Shown here: positions 1 to 6,676 of the stretch, in pieces
How the letters are laid out: each line of letters begins with the position of its first letter
Position numbering within the stretch: position 1 is the first letter of the stretch
NCBI GenBank assembly: GCA_018882545.1
Contig: VERS01000030.1
Span: 1 to 9,951 of the forward strand
Direction: 5' to 3'
DNA from: Mycobacterium sp.
Lineage (GTDB): Bacteria > Actinomycetota > Actinomycetes > Mycobacteriales > Mycobacteriaceae
DNA: 9,951 nucleotides
Notes under the pieces: generated by a model
What the model was told of the DNA's origin: nothing
Database searches by the model: none
What the model saw: the letters and a program-made list of their open reading frames with translations, nothing else
Made by a program: the position numbers and the translations under genes

Positions 1-1
1 C

Positions 2-2737
2 TACAAGGCGCTTTACCGCGACAATGCTCGCTTCGGTGCGGCGCTGTGGGTGGTCCCGGCGAATATGGCCTCCTACGCCGACATCGACGCGTTGGTCGAC
101 TGGGTCGGCAACGAGCAGACGGAAAGCCTTGGGCCGCAATCCATCCACGTTAAGGACGCTCAGACGCCGACGCTGCTCTTTCCGTTCGCCGCACCCAGGG
201 TGGCCGGTGACCTGAGCGAAGCCGGCGCGCGCTCGGAGATGGAGATGAAGGTGCTGCTGTGGGCCGTGGAACGGCTCATCGGCGGATGCGCGGCCATCGG
301 CGCGGACCGCGATATCGACTCCCGGCTGCACGTGGTGCTGCCCGGTTCGCCCAACCGGGGCATGTTCGGCGGGGACGGCGCCTACGGCGAGTCCAAATCC
401 GCCCTGGATGCGGTCGTCGCTCGATGGGCCGCGGAATCCTCATGGGCGCAGCGGGTCACCATCGCCCACGCACTGATCGGCTGGACCAAGGGCACCGGTC
501 TGATGGGCCACAACGACGCCGTCGTCGATGCCGTCGAGGACGCCGGGGTGACCACTTACACCACCGACGAGATGGCGGCGATGCTGCTCGACCTGTGCAC
601 GGCCGAGGCCAGAGTCGATGCCGCGGTCGCCCCGCTGAAGGTCGACCTCACCGGCGGACTCGGCGACGTCAAACTGGACATGGCCGACCTGGCTGCCCGT
701 GCGCGCGCCGAAATGACCGCCGCGGCAACGCAGGATCGACCGGACCCCGCGGACAACACGATCGCCGCGCTGCCGTCGCCGCCGCGCGGCCACCACGGGG
801 CGCCGCCGCCCGCCTGGCCCGATCTCGACGTCGACCCTGCCGACCTCGTCGTTATCGTGGGCGGCGCCGAACTCGGGCCGTACGGTTCGTCGCGTACCCG
901 CTTCGAGATGGAGGTCTCCGGGGAACTGTCGGCCGCCGGCGTGCTGGAACTGGCGTGGACGACCGGCATGGTCACCTGGGAGAATGATCCCAAGCCGGGT
1001 TGGTATGACACCACCACCGGCGATCCGGTGCCCGAGGAACAGATCGTCGAGCGCTACCACGACGCCGTCGTGGCGCGTTGCGGCATCCGCGAATTCGTCG
1101 ACGACGGGGCGCTGGAGGCCGATCACTGCACCGAACTTCTGGTCAGTGTCTTCCTCGACCGGGACTTCGGCTTCGTGGTTTCCTCGGAGGCTGAGGCCCG
1201 AGCCTTCGAGCAGGCCGACCCCGATCACACCATCGTTCGCCCCTTGACCGACTCCGGGGACTGGGAGGTGATCCGCAAGGCGGGCACCGAGATCCGCGTT
1301 CCGCGTAAGGCCAGGCTGTCCCGTACCGTCGGCGCTCAGATCCCAACCGGGTTCGACCCGACGGTGTGGGGCATCAGCGCCGACATGGTCGCCTCGGTGG
1401 ACAGGGTGGCACTGTGGAACATGGTAGCCACCGTCGACGCATTCCTGTCATCCGGCTTCACCCCGGCCGAATTGATGCGCTGGGTTCATCCCAGCCTGGT
1501 GGCCAGCACCCAGGGAACCGGCATCGGTGGACTTACCAGCATGCAGACCATGTTCCACGGCAATCTGCTCGGCACGCCCAAGCCGAACGATATTTTGCAG
1601 GAGGTTCTACCGAATGTTGTTGCCGCCCATGTGATGCAGTCCTACATCGGCGGATACGGGGCGATGATCCACCCGGTCGGTGCATGTGCCACCGCCGCGG
1701 TCTCGGTCGAGGAGGGTGTCGACAAGATCCGGCTCGGGAAGGCCGAACTGGTGGTCGCCGGCGGGTTCGATGACATGACCTCCGATGCCATCACCGGCTT
1801 CGGCGACATGGCCGCGACGGCGGACACCGAGATGATGCGGGCCCGCGGGATCAGTGACGCGAAGATCTCCCGCGCCAATGACCGCCGTCGGCTCGGCTTC
1901 CTGGAAGCCCAGGGCGGTGGCACCATCCTGCTGGCCCGCGGTGACCTGGCCCTGAAGATGGGGCTGCCGGTGCTGGCGGTGGTCGGTTTCGCGCAGAGCT
2001 TCGCCGACGGTGTGCACACCTCGATTCCGGCACCCGGGCTCGGCGCTCTGGGCGCCGGGCGCGGCGGACCCGACTCGGCGCTTGCCCGTGCACTGCGCAA
2101 GCTCGGCATCGGTGCCGACGACATCGCGGTCATCTCCAAACACGACACCTCGACGCTGGCCAACGACCCCAACGAGACCGACCTGCACGAGCGGCTGGCC
2201 GACGCGCTGGGCCGTTCGGCCGGCAATCCGCTGTTCGTGGTGTCCCAGAAGAGCCTGACCGGGCATGCCAAGGGCGGGGCGGCAGTGTTCCAGATGATCG
2301 GCCTGTGTCAGGTTCTGCGCGACGGGGTGATCCCGCCCAACCGCAGTCTGGACTGCGTGGACGACGAACTCGCCGACGCCGGCCATTTCGTCTGGCCGCG
2401 CCAGCCCCTGCACCTGGGCGGGCACTTGCCGTTGAAGGCGGGTCTGGTCACCAGCCTGGGCTTCGGCCACGTGTCCGGTCTCATCGCCCTGGTGCATCCG
2501 CAGGCCTTCCTCGCCTGCCTGGACGCCGCGCAGCGCGAAGATTATCTGCAGCGCTCCCGGGCCCGGCTACTGGCCGGCCAGCGCCGGCTTGCCGAGGCCA
2601 TGACCGGAGGCCCGCCGATGTATGAACGGCCGGCCGATCGCCGGTTCGGCCACGACGGGCCGGAGAAGCCACAGGAGGTCGCGATGTTGCTCGACCCCGA
2701 CGCCCGCCTGGGCGCCGACGGCACCTACTCGGTCTGA
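2..2737 (+). CDS. fas: Type I fatty acid synthase FAS-I, C-terminal part (KR and KS domains), 5' end outside window
   Basis: This is the last 911 codons of a very large multidomain synthase that makes long-chain acyl-CoA in the cytosol, feeding membrane lipids and mycolic acid precursors. The frame is open from base 2, so the gene starts upstream of the window. The first ~200 residues look like the ketoreductase domain: an AYGESK stretch supplies a YxxxK pair (Tyr codon 383-385, Lys codon 395-397). From about residue 280 the ketosynthase follows. Its nucleophile Cys lies in VGACATAA (codon 1685-1687), the first His in KHDTST (codon 2141-2143), and Lys and the second His in KSLTGHAKGG (codons 2249-2251 and 2264-2266), a complete Cys-His-His set. 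No phosphopantetheinyl transferase domain follows the KS, unlike in fungal FAS; instead a separate acpS lies 64 bp downstream, as known in mycobacteria. Identification is firm. Confidence 0.97.
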   Translation, partial: YKALYRDNARFGAALWVVPANMASYADIDALVDWVGNEQTESLGPQSIHVKDAQTPTLLFPFAAPRVAGDLSEAGARSEMEMKVLLWAVERLIGGCAAIGADRDIDSRLHVVLPGSPNRGMFGGDGAYGESKSALDAVVARWAAESSWAQRVTIAHALIGWTKGTGLMGHNDAVVDAVEDAGVTTYTTDEMAAMLLDLCTAEARVDAAVAPLKVDLTGGLGDVKLDMADLAARARAEMTAAATQDRPDPADNTIAALPSPPRGHHGAPPPAWPDLDVDPADLVVIVGGAELGPYGSSRTRFEMEVSGELSAAGVLELAWTTGMVTWENDPKPGWYDTTTGDPVPEEQIVERYHDAVVARCGIREFVDDGALEADHCTELLVSVFLDRDFGFVVSSEAEARAFEQADPDHTIVRPLTDSGDWEVIRKAGTEIRVPRKARLSRTVGAQIPTGFDPTVWGISADMVASVDRVALWNMVATVDAFLSSGFTPAELMRWVHPSLVASTQGTGIGGLTSMQTMFHGNLLGTPKPNDILQEVLPNVVAAHVMQSYIGGYGAMIHPVGACATAAVSVEEGVDKIRLGKAELVVAGGFDDMTSDAITGFGDMAATADTEMMRARGISDAKISRANDRRRLGFLEAQGGGTILLARGDLALKMGLPVLAVVGFAQSFADGVHTSIPAPGLGALGAGRGGPDSALARALRKLGIGADDIAVISKHDTSTLANDPNETDLHERLADALGRSAGNPLFVVSQKSLTGHAKGGAAVFQMIGLCQVLRDGVIPPNRSLDCVDDELADAGHFVWPRQPLHLGGHLPLKAGLVTSLGFGHVSGLIALVHPQAFLACLDAAQREDYLQRSRARLLAGQRRLAEAMTGGPPMYERPADRRFGHDGPEKPQEVAMLLDPDARLGADGTYSV

Positions 2738-2742
2738 TTTCC

Positions 2743-2758
2743 CCGCGCCTCAGCGCGG
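2743..2758 (+). terminator. Hairpin just after fas, possible terminator
   Basis: CCGCGC and GCGCGG form a perfect 6-bp GC stem around a CTCA loop, starting 6 bases after the fas stop codon. No T-run follows, so it is not a classical intrinsic terminator. It may slow or end transcription before acpS or protect the fas 3' end. The stem is seen directly; the role is inferred. Confidence 0.45.
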
Positions 2759-2787
2759 CTTCGCCTCTCGATCGTCGCGTCGTCCGA

Positions 2788-2793
2788 TAGTGT
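2788..2793 (+). promoter_or_regulatory. Candidate -10 box for leaderless acpS transcript
   Basis: TAGTGT fits the mycobacterial TANNNT -10 pattern and lies 8 bases before the GTG at 2802. Transcription would start at or next to the start codon. No Shine-Dalgarno sequence precedes that GTG, which agrees with leaderless translation, common in mycobacteria. No convincing -35 box is visible. Confidence 0.45.
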
Positions 2794-2801
2794 CGGGCCT
2801 C

Positions 2802-3215
2802 GTGGCAATCGTGGGCGTGGGCATCGACCTGGTGTTCATCCCCGACTTCGCCGATCAGGTCGACCAGCCCGGCACCGTGTTCGCTGAGACGTTCACCCCC
2901 GGTGAGCGCCGTGACGCGGCCGACAAGAGTTCACTGGCCGCCCGCCACCTGGCCGCGCGCTGGGCCGCCAAGGAGGCGGTGATCAAGGCGTGGTCGGGAT
3001 CGCGGTTCGCCCAGCGCCCGATGCTGCCCGAGGGCATCCACCGCGACATCGAGGTGATCACCGACATGTGGGGCCGGCCCAAGGTCCGGCTCACCGGTGC
3101 CATCGCCGAACATCTCGCCGACGTCGTCATCCACGTGTCGCTGACCCACGAAGGCGACACTGCGGCAGCCGTCGCGGTCATCGAGTCCCCAGATTCCCCC
3201 CGCGAACAGACATAA
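2802..3215 (+). CDS. acpS: Holo-[acyl-carrier-protein] synthase AcpS
   Basis: This 137-residue enzyme moves the 4'-phosphopantetheine arm of CoA onto a serine of acyl carrier proteins, here most likely including the ACP domain of the adjacent FAS-I. The N-terminal VGVGIDL strand carries the Mg-binding Asp (D9), and WAAKEAVIK (residues 54-62) carries the second metal ligand E58 and the conserved Lys residues. It is slightly longer than the M. tuberculosis enzyme (about 130 residues from memory) because of a short C-terminal tail. The GTG at 2802 is chosen because it begins directly before the conserved first strand; an in-frame GTG at 2790 would add four residues. It lies 64 bp after fas, with its own candidate -10 box, so it can be made independently or by read-through from fas. 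Family assignment is firm, the start fairly so. Confidence 0.95.
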   Translation: MAIVGVGIDLVFIPDFADQVDQPGTVFAETFTPGERRDAADKSSLAARHLAARWAAKEAVIKAWSGSRFAQRPMLPEGIHRDIEVITDMWGRPKVRLTGAIAEHLADVVIHVSLTHEGDTAAAVAVIESPDSPREQT

Positions 3216-3224
3216 AAGCTCCCG

Positions 3225-3230
3225 TAGCAT
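3225..3230 (+). promoter_or_regulatory. Candidate -10 box for the M20 peptidase gene
   Basis: TAGCAT matches TANNNT and sits 9 bases after the acpS stop, giving a predicted transcript start near 3237 and a leader of about 40 bases. The leader ends in a good ribosome site. No clear -35 box is seen. Confidence 0.35.
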
Positions 3231-3264
3231 CGGCGTGTCGGGGACGTTCGCGTCTGCTCGCACG

Positions 3265-3272
3265 AAAGGTGA
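3265..3272 (+). promoter_or_regulatory. Ribosome binding site deciding the M20 peptidase start
   Basis: AAAGGTGA lies 6 bases before the GTG at 3279 and supports that codon as the start. It contrasts with the leaderless-looking acpS just upstream. Confidence 0.7.
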
Positions 3273-3278
3273 ACGGCT

Positions 3279-4616
3279 GTGGACGATCTGGTCGCACGAG
3301 TTCGAGATGTCCTCCCGCAAGTCCGCCGCGACCTCGAGGACCTCGTCCGCATCGAGTCGGTGTGGTCGGACCCGGCCCGCCGCGCCGAGGTGCACCGCAG
3401 CGCGCAGAAGGTCGCCGAACTGCTGCGCGAGGCCGGGTTCGCGCAAGTGGAGATCGTCAGTGAGGGCGGTGCGCCGGCCGTCATCGCCCACCATCCTGCC
3501 CCGGCGGGTGCGCCCACGGTCCTGCTCTACGCCCATCACGATGTCCAGCCCGAAGGCGATGCGGCGCAATGGGATTCGCCACCTTTTGCGCCCACTGAGC
3601 GCGACGGCCGGCTGTACGGGCGCGGCACCGCCGATGACAAAGCCGGTATCGCCACTCACCTCGCGGCCTTCCGGGCTCATCACGGCCGTCCGCCGGTCGG
3701 GGTGACGGTCTTCGTCGAGGGCGAAGAGGAGTGCGGGTCGCCGTCGCTGAGCCGGCTGCTGGCGGCTCACCAACACAAACTCGCGGCCGACGTCATCGTC
3801 ATCGCCGACTCGGACAACTGGACCACTGACATTCCCGCACTGACGGTCTCCCTGCGCGGTCTGGCCGACTGCGTCGTGGAGGTCGCCACTCTCGACCACG
3901 GGCTGCACTCGGGGCTCTGGGGCGGGGTGGTGCCCGACGCCCTGACCGCGCTGGTGCGTCTGCTGGCCAGCCTGCACGATGACGACGGGAACGTCGCCGT
4001 GGCCGGCCTGCACGAGGGTGCTGCGGCACCGGTGGACCGCGATGCCCAATGGGTCCGGACCGAGTCCGGGTTGCTCGACGGCGTCGGTGAGATCGGATCG
4101 GGCACCCTCGCCGATCGGCTCTGGGCCAAACCGGCCATCACCGTGATCGGCATCGACACCACACCGATCAACAAGGCCTCCAATACCCTGATCCCCCGGG
4201 CCCGCGCCAAGGTGAGTCTGCGGGTGGCTCCCGGCGGTGATCCGGCCGCGCACCTGGCCGCCCTGAGCCGCCACCTCGAGCAGCACACGCCGTGGGGAGC
4301 GCAGGTCACCGTCACCCCGGGCGACCTGGCCCAGCCCTATGCGATCGACGCCTCCGGTCCGGTTTACGACGCCGCCAGAGCGGCCTTCCGGCAGGGGTGG
4401 GGCGCCGACCCTATCGACATGGGTATGGGTGGTTCGATCCCGTTCATCGCCGAGTTCGCCGCGGCCTTCCCCGATGCCACGATCCTGGTCACCGGGGTGG
4501 AGGACCCGGGTACCCAAGCGCACAGCGTCAACGAGAGCCTGCACCTGGGGGTGCTGGAACGCGCCGCCGTCACCGAAGCGCTGTTTCTGGAAAGGCTTGG
4601 CGCTCAGTCGAAGTAA
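3279..4616 (+). CDS. M20 family zinc metallopeptidase (dipeptidase/carboxypeptidase-like)
   Basis: This 445-residue cytosolic protein should be a di-zinc hydrolase of peptides or acylated amino acids. All M20 landmarks are visible: H86-x-D88 in YAHHDVQP, bridging D119 in GRGTADDKAG, catalytic E150 and metal ligand E151 in EGEEECGS, D179 in ADSDNW, and the C-terminal metal His H415 in GTQAHSVNE. A dimerisation (lid) domain falls between, at about residues 190-310, with LDHGLHSG at 205-212. No signal peptide is present. It corresponds by position and family to M. tuberculosis Rv2522c. The true substrate is unknown; the EGEEE/SDNW motif style resembles the carnosinase-type (CNDP-like) branch. 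Start is GTG with an AAAGGTGA site. Its 3' end overlaps the convergent minus-strand gene by 13 bp, so the two transcripts are antisense at their ends. Confidence 0.93.
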   Translation: MDDLVARVRDVLPQVRRDLEDLVRIESVWSDPARRAEVHRSAQKVAELLREAGFAQVEIVSEGGAPAVIAHHPAPAGAPTVLLYAHHDVQPEGDAAQWDSPPFAPTERDGRLYGRGTADDKAGIATHLAAFRAHHGRPPVGVTVFVEGEEECGSPSLSRLLAAHQHKLAADVIVIADSDNWTTDIPALTVSLRGLADCVVEVATLDHGLHSGLWGGVVPDALTALVRLLASLHDDDGNVAVAGLHEGAAAPVDRDAQWVRTESGLLDGVGEIGSGTLADRLWAKPAITVIGIDTTPINKASNTLIPRARAKVSLRVAPGGDPAAHLAALSRHLEQHTPWGAQVTVTPGDLAQPYAIDASGPVYDAARAAFRQGWGADPIDMGMGGSIPFIAEFAAAFPDATILVTGVEDPGTQAHSVNESLHLGVLERAAVTEALFLERLGAQSK

Positions 4617-5176
4617 CGTTCGCCACCGGAAGGGAACCCGCCGCCGTAGGTGGCGATGTGGACGTGGGTGTAGTGGTTGGCATCCGGATCGCCCACATCG
4701 GCCATAAGTTGTGACTTCCCCGCGGCCGGGTGGTACACCCGCTGCCAGATCACGTGTTCGACGTTGAACCGCTTGGCGTTGTCCAGAGCGAACCGGGCGA
4801 TGCGATCGCCCAGCGCCCGCCCAGCCGGGGTTTCCCACTTCGGGATGATCACGTCGATGGCCAGGCCGTTGGGGTGCCACCTCAACGGATCGGGACGCCA
4901 GCCGCCGATGTCGCGGATCTCGGGGAAGCGGGCGCTGATCGCGCGTTTGAGGCGGATCGTCTGGACCTGCAGTCCGCGTTCGGACCCGACGCCCGGCGCC
5001 AGGGCCCTGCGGGCTGACCCGCCGGCGCCGGCGGGAAGGGTCGCGGTGTGGGCTGCCATCACGATCTGGGGTTCCCAGGCCAGCGCAACCGGGGGCCGGA
5101 CCGGGGCGGCGATGACCGCCACTGCGATCACCGGCGCCAACACGACGACTGCCCCGGCCCGTCGAAGAAGCGACAT
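4604..5176 (-). CDS. Secreted LAS-type peptidase-like protein (ARB_07466-like C-terminal domain)
   Basis: This 190-residue protein begins with a signal peptide: MSLLRRAG, a hydrophobic stretch to about residue 30, then a VALA-W cleavage site near residue 33. The C-terminal half (about 70-180) holds HPNGLAIDV, which fits the HxxGxAxD zinc motif of LAS peptidases (H101, D108), and HYTHVHI with the HxH motif (H171, H173). These are the signatures of D,D- and L,D-peptidase folds that act on peptidoglycan stem peptides. I therefore expect a cell-wall-acting zinc protein outside the membrane, but enzyme activity is inferred: related mycobacterial and Nocardia proteins are usually annotated as hypothetical. 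The ATG is preceded by GGAGG four bases away. It is convergent with the M20 gene (13-bp overlap) and divergent from the small membrane protein at 5314. It may carry a cell-wall role independent of the fas-acpS pair. Confidence 0.75.
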   Translation of the reverse strand: MSLLRRAGAVVVLAPVIAVAVIAAPVRPPVALAWEPQIVMAAHTATLPAGAGGSARRALAPGVGSERGLQVQTIRLKRAISARFPEIRDIGGWRPDPLRWHPNGLAIDVIIPKWETPAGRALGDRIARFALDNAKRFNVEHVIWQRVYHPAAGKSQLMADVGDPDANHYTHVHIATYGGGFPSGGERYFD

Positions 5177-5211
5177 CGGTCCTCCGGTCGTTCACCTGCG
5201 CGGAAAACCCG

Positions 5212-5263
5212 CAGCTGTTACTTGACCGTGATGTCGGTGTTGCCAAGCCGTGTGTTACAGCTG
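5212..5263. repeat. Imperfect inverted repeat between divergent genes
   Basis: CAGCTGTTAC (5212-5221) and GTTACAGCTG (5254-5263) match in inverted orientation at 9 of 10 positions with a 32-base gap. The pair lies in the 137-bp gap between the divergent secreted protein and the small membrane protein. It could be a paired operator site; no binding protein can be named. Confidence 0.4.
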
Positions 5264-5301
5264 AGGCGGAAATGAACTAGAGGGACGCGCTGGCGACGCG
5301 G

Positions 5302-5307
5302 TAGTCT
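5302..5307 (+). promoter_or_regulatory. -10 box for leaderless DUF3955-like gene
   Basis: TAGTCT (TANNNT) is followed by exactly six bases and then the GTG start codon at 5314. This is the ideal spacing for a mycobacterial transcript that begins at its start codon. There is no Shine-Dalgarno sequence, which supports the same view. Confidence 0.6.
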
Positions 5308-5313
5308 CGCACC

Positions 5314-5571
5314 GTGCAGGACGGCGGCGGGCGGGGCAGCCGACCGGGAGGACGTGCACGGCTCGCCGGGGCGGTCCTGCTGGCGTTGGCCGCCGGATTG
5401 CTCGTGGCGTATGCAGCCATCGGCGCCTGGGTCGATGCCGACGGTGTGCTCCATGAACCGTTTGCCCTGATTCCGCTGGCCTGGACGGCCGGTCTGGCCG
5501 GGGTGGCATCGCTTTGCTTCGGACTCTGGCAGCGTGCCCGTGCGCCGAAACGCCCGGACCGCCTCAACTGA
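5314..5571 (+). CDS. Small two-helix membrane protein, DUF3955-like
   Basis: This 85-residue protein has a charged, glycine-rich N-terminus, a first membrane helix at about 16-38, a short loop, and a second helix at about 50-72, then a basic tail. The loop reads VDADGVLHEPFALIP; the DG-x-L-x-EPF-x-LIP pattern is what I remember from the DUF3955 family, whose function is unknown. Both ends are probably cytoplasmic by the positive-inside rule. The GTG start has no ribosome site but a perfectly spaced -10 box, so a leaderless mRNA is likely. Its stop overlaps the stop of the broken minus-strand SRPBCC gene by 8 bases (TCAACTGA contains both stops), which indicates an old, tight convergent arrangement that existed before the IS insertion. 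Confidence 0.7.
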   Translation: MQDGGGRGSRPGGRARLAGAVLLALAAGLLVAYAAIGAWVDADGVLHEPFALIPLAWTAGLAGVASLCFGLWQRARAPKRPDRLN

Positions 5572-5831
5572 AGGGCATTCGCCAGCCGGTCTCGGCGATG
5601 ACTTCCTGGACCGCCGCTGCCGTGCCCGCGGCCTTGATGTTCTCGGCAAGTTCGCGCCAGCGGCGCTGGCGCGTCTTGTAAAACCAGCGGGCGTACCGCA
5701 GCACAATCGGTGTGAAGACACCCGCGTCTATCTCGACGCGGTCACGGTAGTCGCACCTGGAGTCGCCGGTGGCCGTGACGACGATGTCGTGGTTCCACCG
5801 GCGTAGAAGTCCACCGTGTCGCTTGCCACGG
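5564..5831 (-). pseudogene. C-terminal remnant of an SRPBCC-type protein, cut off by the IS
   Basis: Reading the minus strand from the IS edge gives 88 uninterrupted codons and a TGA at 5566-5564. The sequence contains RRWNHDIVV, CDYRDRVEIDAG and RYARWFYKTRQRRWRELA. The pattern of a W-N-H strand, a YxDxVEIDAG strand and a long C-terminal helix ending RQRRWR is typical of the last third of SRPBCC (START/polyketide cyclase fold) proteins of about 150 residues, which bind small hydrophobic ligands. There is no usable start codon, and the similarity ends where the IS begins at about 5832, so the N-terminal two thirds, including most of the ligand pocket, is missing. The N-terminal part is not found on the other side of the IS, so this is not a simple insertion. 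The codon bias is still coding-like and the frame intact, suggesting recent inactivation. The tail after RRWRELA resembles the end of Bcp. Confidence 0.7.
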
Positions 5832-5869
5832 TGATGGGACCACCTGATTGCCAGGGGGATGGGACCACC
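5832..5869. repeat. IS21 left end with two ATGGGACCACC repeats
   Basis: ATGGGACCACC occurs at 5834-5844 and 5859-5869, 25 bases apart, with GCCAG between. These are the likely binding sites of the transposase at this end. The second copy lies 8 bases from the istB stop codon. Confidence 0.75.
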
Positions 5870-5877
5870 TTGGCGCG

Positions 5878-6675
5878 TTATTGAGGATGGCTGGCCGGGT
5901 GGTTTGGGTCAAGCCGGCTGGGTTTGTTGCGTTGGCGGTAGGACGGTCCTTCGATGACCAGGGTGTGAGCGGTGGAGGTCAGCCGGTCGGTGGCTGATTG
6001 GGCCAGCAGGGTGTCTGCGGTCATGGTGAGCCATTCGGCCGGGTCGCGGTTTGAAGTCACGATCGTGGTCTTGGCGCGGTGGCGTTCGACCGCGATCTCG
6101 TAGAAGTCGCTGGTTTCGGTGGCGTCCAGGGGGCGCAGGGCGAAGTCGTCGATGATGAGGACGTCGATAGTGGCCAGTCGGCGGATCTCGGTGTCGACGG
6201 TGTTGTCCAGGCGGGCGGCCCGTAGGCGGGTGAACAGTTTGTCGGCACGGGCGAACCAGACGGTGTGTCGACGTCGAATTGCGTTGTGGCCCAGTGCTGT
6301 AGCCAGGTGGGTTTTGCCGATGCCGACGGGTCCGAGGATGATCGCGGATTGGTGTTCGTCGAGGAATCGCAGGGAGGCGAGATCGCCGAGCAGGGTGCGG
6401 TCGTAGCGTAGGTCCTTCGGTGCGGTCCAGGTGTCGAACCGCATGGTGGGGTCGAGTCCGGCTTTGGCCCCGCGCAGGGCCGCGGAGCGGGATTCGCGTC
6501 GGGAGACCTCGTCGGCGAGCAGTGTTTCGAGGAAGCCGATGTGGCTGAGTTTGTGTTGGCGTGCCAGGGCGGCGCGTTCGGGCAGGGTGTCGGCCAGGGC
6601 GCCGAGTTTGAGTGTTTTGAGCAGCCGGGTCAGATCGGCGCCGACGGGTTCGGTGGGTGCGCGGTGGGTGGTCAT
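5878..6675 (-). CDS. istB: IS21-like helper ATPase IstB
   Basis: This 265-residue AAA+ ATPase is the helper that selects target DNA and assists the IstA transposase. The N-terminal helical region (about 1-90) is followed by a Walker A motif GPVGIGKT (115-122), a Walker B motif VLIIDD (172-177), a sensor I TSNRDP segment (207-212) and an arginine-finger-like TDRL (229-232). Length and motif order match IstB of IS21 elements. The ATG is separated from the istA stop by one base (TGACATG), so its translation is probably coupled to that of istA; the nearest purine-rich stretch, GAGGGAAAA, is rather far upstream. The C-terminus is basic. No frameshift or missing motif is seen, so the protein should be functional. 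Confidence 0.95.
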   Translation of the reverse strand: MTTHRAPTEPVGADLTRLLKTLKLGALADTLPERAALARQHKLSHIGFLETLLADEVSRRESRSAALRGAKAGLDPTMRFDTWTAPKDLRYDRTLLGDLASLRFLDEHQSAIILGPVGIGKTHLATALGHNAIRRRHTVWFARADKLFTRLRAARLDNTVDTEIRRLATIDVLIIDDFALRPLDATETSDFYEIAVERHRAKTTIVTSNRDPAEWLTMTADTLLAQSATDRLTSTAHTLVIEGPSYRQRNKPSRLDPNHPASHPQ

Positions 6676-6676
6676 G

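Noticed and set aside
1607..2497. A 296-codon minus-strand frame within fas
   Set aside because: Antisense to the ketosynthase active-site region, with no motif or ribosome site.
2931..5246. A 771-codon open frame on the minus strand
   Set aside because: It runs antisense to acpS and the M20 gene and out of frame with the LAS-like gene; its sequence is low-complexity Arg/Gly/Asp-rich without domains, as expected for a stop-poor shadow in high-GC DNA.
5534..5806. A 90-codon plus-strand frame across the SRPBCC remnant
   Set aside because: The minus-strand frame has clear protein-family patterns; this one is its complement and overlaps the DUF3955-like gene out of frame.
5800..5850. Target site duplication around the IS
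   Set aside because: Comparing the bases outside both probable ends, with shifts of several bases, gave no matching 4-8 bp direct repeat.
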